A stretch of DNA of 64,000 nucleotides from G963702155 sp963702155. Lineage in GTDB: Bacteria > Pseudomonadota > Alphaproteobacteria > Micavibrionales > Micavibrionaceae. The stretch is taken from positions 992,001 to 1,056,000 of the forward strand of contig OY969717.1 of assembly GCA_963702155.1 (NCBI GenBank), written 5' to 3'. Below, piece after piece: positions 9,012 through 18,498 of the stretch (positions within the stretch are counted from its first letter, which is position 1; every line of letters begins with the position of its first letter). The notes beneath the pieces are model-generated. The model was given only the letters and a program-made list of their open reading frames with translations. It did not search any database and was not told the origin of the DNA. A program made the position numbers and the translations under genes.

Positions 9012-9542
9012 ATGGCCAAATCAAAAAGCGCTCCTGATGAAGCGACTGTCATCAAAAAATACGCCAATCGTAGACTTTACGATACAGGGCGCAGTAGCTA
9101 TGTAACACTTGACGATTTATGCGAACTTGTAAAAGAAGGGCACAATTTTGTAGTTATAGATGCAAAAAGTGGCGATGATATTACGCGCTCTGTCCTCACA
9201 CAAATTATAGTAGATCAGGAATCAAAAGGTGAAAATTTATTACCTGAAAACTTTTTAAGAAATCTGATTGGTTTTTATGGTGACAGCGTTCAAAGCGTTC
9301 TGCCAGGCTATCTCGAAACAACTCTTGATTTATTTGTTAAAAATCAGGAACGGATGAGAGAGCAAATCAATAAATCTTTCGAGGGGATCGGCACAACAAT
9401 GCCAAATATGAAAGGCATATTCCCTGCAACACCATCAACCTTGCAAGAAATGAACCGCCAGAATATGGCCATGTTTGAAAAAGCAATGAAAATGTTCTCG
9501 CCTTTTAACTATGCTGGCGCAAAAGCCGATAGTAATAAATAG
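9012..9542 (+). CDS. phaR: Polyhydroxyalkanoate synthesis regulator/repressor PhaR
   Basis: A 176-residue regulator that senses PHB and controls phasin and PHB synthesis genes. The N-terminal PHB/PHA accumulation regulator DNA-binding domain is at about residues 10-75 (IKKYANRRLYDTGRSSYVTL, DAKSGDDITRSVLTQII), followed by a PHB_acc-type helical segment up to about residue 125 (ENFLRNLIGFYGDSVQS) and a Met-rich flexible tail. It is divergent from phaC and followed by a good terminator, so it is monocistronic. Confidence 0.95.
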   Translation: MAKSKSAPDEATVIKKYANRRLYDTGRSSYVTLDDLCELVKEGHNFVVIDAKSGDDITRSVLTQIIVDQESKGENLLPENFLRNLIGFYGDSVQSVLPGYLETTLDLFVKNQERMREQINKSFEGIGTTMPNMKGIFPATPSTLQEMNRQNMAMFEKAMKMFSPFNYAGAKADSNK

Positions 9543-9562
9543 TTTTTAAAAATACAGAATTT

Positions 9563-9600
9563 AAAAACGCCTTTCATTTAACATGAAGGGCGTTTTTTTT
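9563..9600 (+). terminator. Rho-independent terminator of phaR
   Basis: Stem ACGCCTTTCAT pairs with ATGAAGGGCGT (one G-U pair) around a short TTAAC loop, followed by a run of eight T. It lies 20 bp behind the phaR stop. Confidence 0.9.
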
Positions 9601-9684
9601 ATACTGAATATTGAATGCTTAGTTAGCTTAGTTAAAAAAGATAATTACATGTTTTTTTATAAATAGATTAGGCAAATATTTATT

Positions 9685-12600
9685 TTATAAGGCGTCCATT
9701 ACACGGTCGCGCAGATCCATGGCCTTCGACATATCTTCCATGGGCGCTTCTAACGCTACAACATTCATAGTTTGACCGGCATTAAAAAAGAGCAGGCTCG
9801 CCGAAGAGCTGACATCTTGTGCAACACAAGCCAATTCGTAACTATCTATGCGCATATTGTTATGATCAGAGCTTTGGCTTGGAATAACAGCAAAATCCCC
9901 GGGACAGCGGCTTTCAGCCTTTTGCAAATAAGATTTGACCTGCCCTTCAAAAGAAAGCGCGTCCGCACCAATTGACCGCTGCTCTGATGATCCGAATATA
10001 CCATCAACCTGCCACTGCTGAACAATCAGTGTAAGATCGGAAACAGGCTCAAGCACACGCACCGAAGCTGCATCAACAATCTTGGAGCGTTCCAATAGAT
10101 TGGCTATATTTATATCAGGACGATAAAACTGCGTATTTTCTGCCTGATTTAAAGAAGTAATCTTTTTCGTTTGCTCGGCTATTTGCGAAGAGCTTTTGGT
10201 TTTAATCTGATCTGCAAAGGCTGGATCTTTCTGCTCAATATCTAGGCTAGGTTTGACCTTGCGCGTAATATCACGAGAACGTAATATTGGCGTTTTTTCC
10301 TCATCAATGCTTTTGGAAAGTGCTACATTTTCTTTGTCGACGGCAACCACATCACGTTGATCGGCAGTTTCCAATTTAATCACATCCGAAGCAACCTGCT
10401 TTTCTTCACGCGCTTGATTAATATTTTTCATCATTTTAAATTCGAGCATTTGCGCTTCAAAATAATCTTTGCGTGGCTGTGACCAAAAAATAACCTCATT
10501 TTCAGGTACATCAATTTCAACAACCATAGGCTGCTCATCTTCCAGCAAGCGTTCATCCGGCATGATAATTTCAAGCTCGGCTTCTGAATTATTTTCTGAT
10601 ATCAACTCATCTTCCCCCGCTGCGGGCTCAATAGATCGTATAGTATCTATAATATGATCTTGATTCGAAGCTTGCTTTATCATTTGCTTATCTGATGTAA
10701 GTACATCGGCAGATTTCGGCGCAACATCCTTCCATACCGCTTCTACCGAAGGCTCGGCTTGCATATCTGCGCGCATATTGGCTTCAAGCAGTAACTTTTC
10801 TTCCTGAAGCGTTGCTATTTCCAAATCTTTTTGGCTGATAGTTTGTTGAAGCTCGCGTTGCAAAGCCTCTAAATTTTTCGTAGCTTGCGCTAGCTTTTCC
10901 TGTTTCATTTTTGATTGCGCTTCATGCGCTGCTCTTACGGATTTATCACTATTTGTATCAACAGATTTATTTTTGAAAGATGCTTGCTGAAATATGCCCG
11001 CTTGAGCAGACGCCTGTTTTAAATTTTCTTTCAAATCTTGATTTTCTGCCTGCAGGCTTTCCAAGCTTACGTGTAGGGCATTGATTTTGGCTTCCATAGC
11101 CTTTTTTTCCGAAACAAAACGTTCCATTTGCTGTTTTATCGAGGCATTTTCAGCTTCTAAACGCTCGGCCTTCTGTGCAAGTCTTTTATTCTCGGCTTCC
11201 AAAGCATTTGAAAACTCTCCTGCTCCAGTTTCAATTTTAGACAACCCTTGCGCCAGATTATCGTTATCTGATTCTAACACAGCAATCTGCCGTTCAAAAA
11301 TTTGCTTCTGAGATTGGAAGCCTTGCATTTGCGCCAAAAATTGCTCGTTTTCTGATTTTAACTTTTCATTATCTGTATTGAGCATGTTCAATTGTTGCTC
11401 GAGTTTTTGCGTTTTATCTTTAATATCATTTGATGCGATTTGCTCCGATTTGGATAAACGCTCGTTTTCCTTCAAAACGCGGCGAAAATCTGTAAGAGCA
11501 TCCTCTTTTAAACTTTGTTCATTCTGAAGTTTGGAAACAAGCAGTTGATTATCTGCCTTAATACGCGATAAATCGGCTTGTAACACATTAAGTTGCGCAG
11601 AAAATTTGCTTTTTTCGGCTGTAGCGCTTGCAATAGATTGCGTCTCTGCGCCTCTATGCTCAACGGCCGCTCTTAATTTTTCAGCCATCTCGGCAGAACT
11701 ACTATTCAATGTAGAAATTTCGTTTTGCATCCGTTGATTACGTTGCTCTAACATTGTCAATTGTTCTTTTAAGAGCGCGGCATCAACGCTTTGACGATTA
11801 AATGCAGCCACTTGCTGCTTTAAACTATCTCGCTCTGCTTTAAGGGTTTCTAACGACACAATCTGTTCGGCCATCGATACAAGCTGAGTCTCGTATTTTT
11901 TATTTTCTGCACTGAGAACTTTAATTTTAGCAACTTTCTCTGCCAAAACAGATTGATCTTTGGAATCATTAGATTGTACCACGTCCATAAGAGCGGCATT
12001 ACTATCCTCTAAAACGGCTATTTTATCGCGCATAACCGAAATTTGGCGTGCACCTTCGGATTGTTTTTGTGATAGGCGCGTCTCTAATATGTTATTTTTG
12101 GTCTTTAGCGCATTAATTTGATCAGACAAATCCGCCGAAGCATTAGATGTCATAGCTTGTGCTTCTATTTTTAAGCGCTGGTTTTCAGTTTCTAACGCGT
12201 CAATTTTAAGATTTAAATCAGATTGCCCGCCTTGATAGCGCGCTTGAACCTCAGACACTTGCGCACGCAAGGTTTCACTTTCGCGACGAAGCGTAGCTAT
12301 ATTTGATTGCAATTCAGTCATGCTTTGGACTGAAGGTGCGTCATCTATATTTGCTGTTTGTTTTAAAAGCGCTAAATTCTCCGCCTCTTTTGCACGTAAT
12401 TTAGCTTGTAGATCTTTTAAAGCCTCTTTTTCAGAGGAAAACGCATCATCCATGGCTGTCTGAAGACGTGCATTTTCAGCACTTAAAGTTTGAATTAAGT
12501 TTTGCGCTTGATTGGAAACATCATCGCGATTCGTTTTTTGCGAATCGACGAGCGTTTTTAGCTTTTCATTTTCGCGTGCAAGGGCAGCAATTTCCCCCTC

Positions 12601-13551
12601 CAGTTTGGAAATAGCGGCTTTTGATTGTATAAAATCTGATTCCACCGCATCAGAATGCGATTGTTGTGCTTGATAACTTATATTCTGCGCCTCTCTTACA
12701 GAAGCAGCCTTTCTTGCCATATCAAGCTTTTGTATTAGACTGGTATTTTCTTTTTGCATCGCAGCCAAAGCCGATTGAACCTGTTCCAAATCTTTTAAAA
12801 CATTTTTATCGGAAACGTTCGCCTGCTTTTGAACAATAGCCTGCTGGGAAGATTGCGCCTTCAAGGCAGCAATTTCATTTTTGAGTGTTTCTATTTCCTG
12901 ACCAAAGCTATTGTCGTCAGGCAATAAAGAGCCCGCCGGAGCTGCCGATCTTACATTATAAACAGGCGCTGCTGCATTTTCAGAAAATGGCGGTAAAGCA
13001 CCCGCCCCCATGTTTACACCCGTACCACCGCCCGCGGCAGGTTGAATAAGCGATGCAACACATACATTAAGCTGATTATCACCCGCAGCAATATCAGACA
13101 AATTGAAATTATAAGATCGTCCTGCGATCTCGGTACGCATAAAACCTGTAGTCTCCAAAGCGGACATAAAAGACGGATCAGATCCTAATCGCACTACAAA
13201 AGCCTTGTTTGAAACTGGATTAACATCATAGGATCGCTGCTGCCCTGCGCCCGGATCTAAAATAACGCGAAATTCTTCATTGGCTTTAAAGGCCGGACGC
13301 TGAAAATCAAGCGCAAACGACATCTCACTTTGCTCGTTTTTTGCCAAAGTAAAAATTATATTTTGATTAAATCGCCGTGCCAGCGCGCAGTAATGATCTA
13401 CCGCTTGCTGATCGACCTTACTGACCGCCCATTGGGATGACGGCGCCAGAAAGATGCCTTTCTGCGCATGTGCAGAATACGGAATAATAGAACCGGAAAT
13501 CATCAGAGAAGAGAAAACCGCAACCGAAGAAATAACTTTACCGAATTTCAT
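9685..13551 (-). CDS. Very long exported coiled-coil protein, function unknown
   Basis: A 1288-residue protein not assigned to a known family. It has a clear Sec signal peptide (MKFGKVISSVAVFSS...IPYSAHA, cleavage near residue 29), then a small globular domain to about residue 185 with two Cys (DHYCALARR, NQLNVCVAS). From about 215 to 960 there is almost continuous heptad-rich coiled coil (repeated Glu-Asn-x-x-Leu patterns such as LAAMQKENTSLIQKL). An acidic, low-complexity linker follows, and a second globular domain with two Cys closes the chain at about 1130-1288 (SRCPGDFAVIPS, YELACVAQD). The layout suggests an extended periplasmic rod spanning or tethering envelope layers, but no function should be asserted. 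It is monocistronic, with about 140 bp free on each side. Confidence 0.85.
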   Translation of the reverse strand: MKFGKVISSVAVFSSLMISGSIIPYSAHAQKGIFLAPSSQWAVSKVDQQAVDHYCALARRFNQNIIFTLAKNEQSEMSFALDFQRPAFKANEEFRVILDPGAGQQRSYDVNPVSNKAFVVRLGSDPSFMSALETTGFMRTEIAGRSYNFNLSDIAAGDNQLNVCVASLIQPAAGGGTGVNMGAGALPPFSENAAAPVYNVRSAAPAGSLLPDDNSFGQEIETLKNEIAALKAQSSQQAIVQKQANVSDKNVLKDLEQVQSALAAMQKENTSLIQKLDMARKAASVREAQNISYQAQQSHSDAVESDFIQSKAAISKLEGEIAALARENEKLKTLVDSQKTNRDDVSNQAQNLIQTLSAENARLQTAMDDAFSSEKEALKDLQAKLRAKEAENLALLKQTANIDDAPSVQSMTELQSNIATLRRESETLRAQVSEVQARYQGGQSDLNLKIDALETENQRLKIEAQAMTSNASADLSDQINALKTKNNILETRLSQKQSEGARQISVMRDKIAVLEDSNAALMDVVQSNDSKDQSVLAEKVAKIKVLSAENKKYETQLVSMAEQIVSLETLKAERDSLKQQVAAFNRQSVDAALLKEQLTMLEQRNQRMQNEISTLNSSSAEMAEKLRAAVEHRGAETQSIASATAEKSKFSAQLNVLQADLSRIKADNQLLVSKLQNEQSLKEDALTDFRRVLKENERLSKSEQIASNDIKDKTQKLEQQLNMLNTDNEKLKSENEQFLAQMQGFQSQKQIFERQIAVLESDNDNLAQGLSKIETGAGEFSNALEAENKRLAQKAERLEAENASIKQQMERFVSEKKAMEAKINALHVSLESLQAENQDLKENLKQASAQAGIFQQASFKNKSVDTNSDKSVRAAHEAQSKMKQEKLAQATKNLEALQRELQQTISQKDLEIATLQEEKLLLEANMRADMQAEPSVEAVWKDVAPKSADVLTSDKQMIKQASNQDHIIDTIRSIEPAAGEDELISENNSEAELEIIMPDERLLEDEQPMVVEIDVPENEVIFWSQPRKDYFEAQMLEFKMMKNINQAREEKQVASDVIKLETADQRDVVAVDKENVALSKSIDEEKTPILRSRDITRKVKPSLDIEQKDPAFADQIKTKSSSQIAEQTKKITSLNQAENTQFYRPDINIANLLERSKIVDAASVRVLEPVSDLTLIVQQWQVDGIFGSSEQRSIGADALSFEGQVKSYLQKAESRCPGDFAVIPSQSSDHNNMRIDSYELACVAQDVSSSASLLFFNAGQTMNVVALEAPMEDMSKAMDLRDRVMDAL

Positions 13552-13715
13552 GATATTGAAACCTTAGATATAGCGAAAAAACAGAACAAACAAAAAAATG
13601 CATGCCAACTCTTGATAAAACGACACACTTATATTTAAGGATACATGGTTTTGTGTATAAATCAACGTCTTGGCAATTTTAACGTCGAAAACAGGATTAT
13701 AAAGGCATTAAAGTC

Positions 13716-14817
13716 TTATTGATCAATTTTATGAGCCAAGGCAGCCTCTAAAAATTTGTCCAAATCACCATCCAGAACACCTTGAGCATTCGTAGTTTCA
13801 ACCGCTGTACGCTGGTCTTTAACCATTTGATAAGGATGTAAAACATAAGAACGAATTTGATGCCCCCACCCGATATCTGTTTTTTCGCCATGTGCTTTGG
13901 ATTGTTCATCTTCGCGGCGTTGTAACTCTTGCTCATAAAGCTTCGCTTTTAACATGGCAAGCGCCTGCGCCTTGTTTTGATGTTGGGATCGCTCATTTTG
14001 ACATGCCGCAACAATACCGCTTGGTATGTGGGTAATACGAACCGCGCTATCCGTAGTGTTAACGTGCTGACCGCCCGCACCGCTTGACCGATACGTATCG
14101 ATTTTTAAATCGGATTCTTCTACTTCAATATCGATATCATCATCTATTACAGGCGTAACTGATACAGATGCAAAACTTGTATGCCGGCGTGCATTCGAAT
14201 CAAAAGGGGAAATACGCACCAAGCGATGCACACCCGTTTCGTATTTAAGCCAGCCATAGGCCTGATCGCCCTCAACAAGAATAGTGGTAGACTTAAGCCC
14301 CGCCTCATCCCCATCGCTGCGTTCTAAAATACTGGTTTTGTAGCCATGCGCCAAAGCCCAGCGGTCATACATCCGGAAAATCATTTCCGCCCAATCCTGC
14401 GCTTCTGTACCACCTGCCCCCGCATTAACTTGCAAATAGGCATCATTCATATCAACTTCGCCGGAAAGAAGGCTTTCAAGCTGTTTTCGGTCAACAAGAG
14501 TTTTAAGATCAGCCAAAGCGTGTTCGGATTCGAGAACGATGCTGTCATCGCCCTCTTCTTCGGCAAGTAAAATCATCTCGGAATGCGTTTGAAGATTGGA
14601 TTGAATTTTTTGAACCGCTTGAATTTTGGTTTCAAGCCGGCTGCGTTCTTTCATAATTTTTTGTGCTTTTTCTGAGTCAGACCACAAATTGGGATCCTCA
14701 CTAAGCGCGGTCAGCTCTTCCAAACGGTGAACAGAATTATCCCAGTCAAAGATGCCTCCTCAGCAAAAGAAGAGCATTTTCTATATATTGAATAACGCTC
14801 TCTGTTTCTGCCTTCAT
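13716..14817 (-). CDS. prfB: Peptide chain release factor 2, with programmed +1 frameshift
   Basis: RF2 recognises UGA and UAA stop codons on the ribosome. The protein (366 residues once the frameshift is made; E. coli RF2 is 365) has the stop-recognition tripeptide SPF in RISPFDSNARRH and the catalytic GGQ in SSGAGGQHVN. The gene starts with ATG at 14817, runs 23 codons to CTT-TGA at 14751-14746, and continues in the +1 frame from GAC at 14747. A downstream open frame starting with TTG at 14723 is not the true start. The encoded N-terminus before the shift reads MKAETESVIQYIENALLLLR. It stands alone on the minus strand, 31 bp after the DJ-1-like gene. Confidence 0.95.
14745..14760 (-). promoter_or_regulatory. 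RF2 programmed +1 frameshift signal
   Basis: On the minus strand the sequence AGGAGG-CAT-CTT-TGA-C gives a Shine-Dalgarno-like hexamer three bases before the slippery CTT, an in-frame UGA stop and a following C. This is the same arrangement as in E. coli prfB (AGGGGG-TAT-CTT-TGA-C). Low RF2 lets the ribosome slip and make more RF2; high RF2 ends translation at codon 24. Confidence 0.95.
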
Positions 14818-14848
14818 AAGATCAATCTCATTAAAAACGTAAGTAGGA

Positions 14849-15409
14849 TTAAGCCGCCTGCTGTATAGTATCGAAGCTTGCAAGAAAGCCCAAAATCATA
14901 TCAACATCAGATTCACTTGCCAAATCATCAAGAGTCATAAGATTGGAATCAAGCGCTTTTCCGCCATCAACCCAGATAGCGCCAGCGCGCTCTGCATCGC
15001 CTTGCATAGAAGCCATTCCGCTTACATTACGCGCAGCCAGCTTCTCACTATTAAGCAAAATCTCAAGCCCTTCAGCAATAGCTACAACCGGCTTCCTGCT
15101 TTCGATAAAGGTAGAAACGAAACGCTTTGTATGTGCTGTAACACTGAGCTTTTCTATACTTTTCTGACCGCCCGGAACAACCAGCATAGCGTAATCTGCA
15201 GCCAAAGCCTCCTTCAAAGGCTTATCAATTGCAAAATTAAGACCCCAGTTTTCTCCATTCCAGCCAGAAACCAGACCTTGATCTAAACCAATAAGGCGTA
15301 CATGGCCGCCTGTTTTAATAAAAGCTTTTTGTAAATGAATAAGGTGCGGCTCTGAAAACCCGTTTCCAACTAAAACGGCTATTTTTTGACCTGTAAATGC
15401 GGATGTCAT
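14849..15409 (-). CDS. DJ-1/PfpI family protein lacking the nucleophilic cysteine
   Basis: A 186-residue class I glutamine-amidotransferase-like fold of the DJ-1/PfpI family. The first strand and the conserved acidic residue are present (IAVLVGNGFSEPHL, Glu20), as is the 'AMLVVPGGQKS' strand-loop. The nucleophile elbow, normally AICHG, reads AIAEG here (residues 110-114), so the catalytic Cys is Ala112 and the His is Glu113; the whole protein has no cysteine. It is likely a non-catalytic member, like the C-terminal domain of large catalases. It is upstream of prfB on the same strand with 31 bp between them. Confidence 0.8.
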   Translation of the reverse strand: MTSAFTGQKIAVLVGNGFSEPHLIHLQKAFIKTGGHVRLIGLDQGLVSGWNGENWGLNFAIDKPLKEALAADYAMLVVPGGQKSIEKLSVTAHTKRFVSTFIESRKPVVAIAEGLEILLNSEKLAARNVSGMASMQGDAERAGAIWVDGGKALDSNLMTLDDLASESDVDMILGFLASFDTIQQAA

Positions 15410-15940
15410 GCGTGTTTCTCCTTCTTATTGTTATAAACGCGTATTGGCTTTAATGATATTCGCTTCAATTATAATTGAAGATGATAGCGATAAACGCTTT
15501 TAAAAACGTTTTTTAAAAAAATAACATTATCTTTTGCGCCTGCTCATAGTGAAAAAATTTAAAAAACTGCCTGTTTGAGGGTTTCTAAAATAAAATCATA
15601 TCATGCGACAATGCACCGAAAAATCATATGTTTCGCATTAAAAGTCAAGAAATATATTAGAAAAGCATTTTTTTCACTCATAACCATCTAATATTAAAGG
15701 AAACCTATCAACAATATTTTTGATATACGCGACATTACAATAACAATAGAAAATGATAATCAAAAACTTCACATAAAAAAAATAGTAAAAAACAATATGT
15801 TTTCTTTACAATATTGTTTTTCCCCATTAAAAAGCTTGAAAGAGATCGTTTTTATACACTATAAGAAAAATAAAAGCATATACTCTTTGCTTTATAAAAG
15901 AATTCAAATACGACATTTAAAACCCGATGAGGAACGATTA
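15410..15940. other. 531-bp AT-rich intergenic region
   Basis: Between the divergent DJ-1-like gene and the OmpA-type lipoprotein. It is strikingly AT-rich and has no supportable gene. It holds an 18-bp palindrome (15463-15480) near the first gene and an AT-only hairpin at 15787-15821 (AAAAACAATAT and ATATTGTTTTT around a 12-base loop). No tRNA or convincing small RNA was seen. It probably carries the two divergent promoters and a long leader for the lipoprotein. Confidence 0.6.
15463..15480. repeat. Perfect 18-bp palindrome, possible operator
   Basis: CTTCAATTATAATTGAAG is its own reverse complement. It is 54-71 bp upstream of the DJ-1-like start codon, a position suited to a regulator dimer site. 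The cognate regulator is unknown. Confidence 0.4.
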
Positions 15941-16846
15941 ATGAAAACAATGCGCAATTCAATATTAGCTGTCACAGCAGTTATGGTCAGCGGCTGTACC
16001 GCTTTCACTAGCTTTAGTGAAGTAGAGGCCTTAAACGAAGCACAAGCTGTGGGTAGTCCGTTTACACAAGCGCTTGCCACAGAATATCGTGAGTTTTCAA
16101 ATGCTGAATTAAAAGAAATGTTTGATTATCCGGATGCTTTGCATTTTGCACGTAAAGGTTTGGCTGCTGCTTCTGGTGAAGTTGTTATGCCTGAGCCTGT
16201 TTCAGACTGGAACTTGAGCGAAAAACATCTTCAGGAATTGAGCGCAGCGCGTGGCCGTCTTATTATTGCCTATGATCTTGGCGCACGTGAAACGCAACCT
16301 AAATTGGCCGCAAATGCGCAAGCTAAATTTGATTGCTGGATAGAGGCGCAAGAAGAGAACTGGCAGGAGGAAGAAGTTATAGGATGTAAATCTGATTTTA
16401 TGAACGCCATTAACGAACTTGAAGCAGGCTTACAGCCCGCACCCGCCCCTGTTGCAGAAATTATTGTACCCGATTCTCCCTTTGATGTGGACGCATCGGA
16501 GCCAATGGTTGCCGAAAACGCGATGTATCTCGTGTTCTTCAACTGGGATTCTAGCGATTTAGGATCTGGCGCTCTGAACGTTTTGGACGCGGTTGCTGAC
16601 GAAGTTAAAAACAACCCGCCATCAGTTATCAATGTAACTGGACACACAGATACATCCGGATCACAGGAATATAACGAAAAGCTTGCCTTTAAACGCGCAA
16701 ATGCCGCTCGTGACGCTCTTATCGCACGCGGTGTTGATGCAAACCTTATTATGGTCGATGCACGCGGTGAAAACGAATTATTGGTTGAAACACCAGATAA
16801 TGTAAGAGAGCCAGCCAACCGCCGGGTAAATATTTCTTTTAACTAG
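15941..16846 (+). CDS. OmpA-family peptidoglycan-associated lipoprotein
   Basis: A 301-residue lipoprotein with a signal peptide and lipobox ending VSGC (MKTMRNSILAVTAVMVSGC), a helical N-terminal region with Glu/Ala-rich segments, and a C-terminal OmpA/MotB domain at about 190-301 (NVTGHTDTSG, YNEKLAFKRANAARDAL, REPANRRVNI) that binds peptidoglycan through the Asp and Arg of this motif. It likely links the outer membrane to the cell wall. The reading frame is open further upstream to 15797, but the ATG at 15941 is preceded by GAGGAA and begins the signal peptide. It ends at a strong terminator. Confidence 0.88.
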   Translation: MKTMRNSILAVTAVMVSGCTAFTSFSEVEALNEAQAVGSPFTQALATEYREFSNAELKEMFDYPDALHFARKGLAAASGEVVMPEPVSDWNLSEKHLQELSAARGRLIIAYDLGARETQPKLAANAQAKFDCWIEAQEENWQEEEVIGCKSDFMNAINELEAGLQPAPAPVAEIIVPDSPFDVDASEPMVAENAMYLVFFNWDSSDLGSGALNVLDAVADEVKNNPPSVINVTGHTDTSGSQEYNEKLAFKRANAARDALIARGVDANLIMVDARGENELLVETPDNVREPANRRVNISFN

Positions 16847-16871
16847 AAATTACAAAATGCAAAATTTTGAT

Positions 16872-16914
16872 AAACCGGGGTGTTTCTTAACATAAGAAAC
16901 CTCCGGTTTTTCTT
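16872..16914 (+). terminator. Terminator of the OmpA-type lipoprotein gene
   Basis: AACCGG...GTTTCTTA pairs with TAAGAAAC...CCGGTT around a four-base loop with a small internal mismatch, followed by a T-rich stretch, about 25 bp behind the stop codon. Confidence 0.85.
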
Positions 16915-17039
16915 TTGTTTTATTTTTGGTTTTTAAAAAGCAACCACTTCCATCCCGAGAACATTTGCCGTACTCTTTTTTAACAAAACTCAAAACAAGA
17001 CCACAGCTATAAATCAAGAATAAAAGGAACACCGCCCCC

Positions 17040-18482
17040 GTGGATCTGCGCCCCATTTTATATGTTATCGGCATTTTACTGATGATCCTCTCAATCAGCA
17101 TGATCGCACCAATAATAGCGGACTTATACTTTAAATCCCCTGATTGGAAAGTCTTTGCTTTAAGCGCGGTATTCACATCATTCTTCGGCGGCGCTCTTGT
17201 TTTAAGCAATAAGAGCAAGAGCTATTCAATAACTGTGCGTCAAGCCTTTTTGCTGACCGTTATAAGCTGGGTCTCAATTGCTTTATTCGGCACCCTGCCC
17301 TTTATGTTTTCAGAACTTGAAATGTCATTTACAGATGCTTTTTTCGAATCTATATCCGGCATCACAGCAACCGGCGCAACGATAATGACATCAATAGAAA
17401 CCGCACCACCTGGTATATTATTGTGGCGCGCTATGCTTCAATGGCTTGGTGGTTTGGGGTTCATCGTAATGGCCATGTCCATTCTACCGCTTTTAAAAGT
17501 GGGAGGCATGCCGCTTTTTAGAACCGAATCCTCCGAAAGCGAGAAAGCCCTACCCCGCGCCGCACAGCTCGCCAAATCCATAGGTGGCATTTATATTGTT
17601 CTAACTTTTTCATGCATGATTGGATATGTAAGCGTTGGCATGACAGGGTTTCAAGCGCTCGCCCACTCTTTAACCACACTTTCAACAGGCGGGTTCTCAA
17701 CATTCGATACGTCCTTCCGCGCTTTCGAAACGGCCGGCCCCGAAATTGTGGGCATTATTTTCATGATCCTTGGCGGCCTTCCCTTTATCTTATATATCAA
17801 GATGATAAACGGGAAATCAAATTCGATACTAAAAGATTCACAAGTACGCTTTTTCTTAAGCATTATCGCCATAAGCACACTATGTTTGGTGGCCTACTTA
17901 ACAACATACACAGATATGCAACCAGCAGAAGCATTGCGCAAATCTTTATTTAACGTGATTTCCGTTATGACAGGGACCGGCTACGCCAGCGCAGATTACT
18001 ATTCATGGGGCGGATTTCCGATAAGCTTTTTCTTTTTTCTGACATTTGTAGGTGGATGCGCAGGGTCAACCACAGGAGGCATGAAAGTATTCCGCTTCCA
18101 GGTTTTATTTTCAGTTTTTAGAGTTCAGCTCAAAAAACTATTACATCCCCACGGCGTATTTATTCCCTATTACAATGGAAAACCAATACCAAAGGATATT
18201 CCATTAACCGTGATGGGGTTTTTCTTTGCCTATATTATTACTTTTGCATTCGGTGTGATGGCGCTGTCGTTTATAGGCCTAGATTTTATGACAGCCATAT
18301 CCGGCTCCGCCACGGCCATTTCTAATGTAGGCCCAGGCTTAGGTGAGATTATCGGCCCTGCCGGCACATTTTCCCCCCTCCCCGAAAGTGCAAAATGGAT
18401 TATGGGATTTCTAATGCTTCTTGGTAGGTTAGAGCTTTTTACAGTTTTCGTAATCTTCTCAGCTCATTTCTGGAAATCATAA
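17040..18482 (+). CDS. trkH: TrkH-type potassium uptake membrane subunit
   Basis: Potassium-translocating subunit of the Trk system, 480 residues, in the inner membrane. Four pore-loop repeats typical of the family are visible: ITATGATIMTS, LTTLSTGGFSTFD, SVMTGTGYASAD and AISNVGPGLGE, each with the Gly of the selectivity filter, between about ten hydrophobic segments. The start is GTG at 17040, with AAAGGAA upstream; no ATG nearby gives a better N-terminus. Function needs TrkA, which is not in this window. It converges on hslO with 16 bp between the stop codons. Confidence 0.95.
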   Translation: MDLRPILYVIGILLMILSISMIAPIIADLYFKSPDWKVFALSAVFTSFFGGALVLSNKSKSYSITVRQAFLLTVISWVSIALFGTLPFMFSELEMSFTDAFFESISGITATGATIMTSIETAPPGILLWRAMLQWLGGLGFIVMAMSILPLLKVGGMPLFRTESSESEKALPRAAQLAKSIGGIYIVLTFSCMIGYVSVGMTGFQALAHSLTTLSTGGFSTFDTSFRAFETAGPEIVGIIFMILGGLPFILYIKMINGKSNSILKDSQVRFFLSIIAISTLCLVAYLTTYTDMQPAEALRKSLFNVISVMTGTGYASADYYSWGGFPISFFFFLTFVGGCAGSTTGGMKVFRFQVLFSVFRVQLKKLLHPHGVFIPYYNGKPIPKDIPLTVMGFFFAYIITFAFGVMALSFIGLDFMTAISGSATAISNVGPGLGEIIGPAGTFSPLPESAKWIMGFLMLLGRLELFTVFVIFSAHFWKS

Positions 18483-18498
18483 AAACTTTAAGAGAAAA

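Noticed and set aside
15787..15821. AT-rich hairpin considered as a terminator
   Set aside because: The stem has one G/C pair and sits upstream of a gene, not behind one; more likely promoter/leader AT-richness.
15787..15940. N-terminal extension of the OmpA-type lipoprotein to 15797
   Set aside because: The extension precedes a perfect signal peptide and lipobox starting at 15941 with a good ribosome-binding site; the extra 48 residues are AT-driven.
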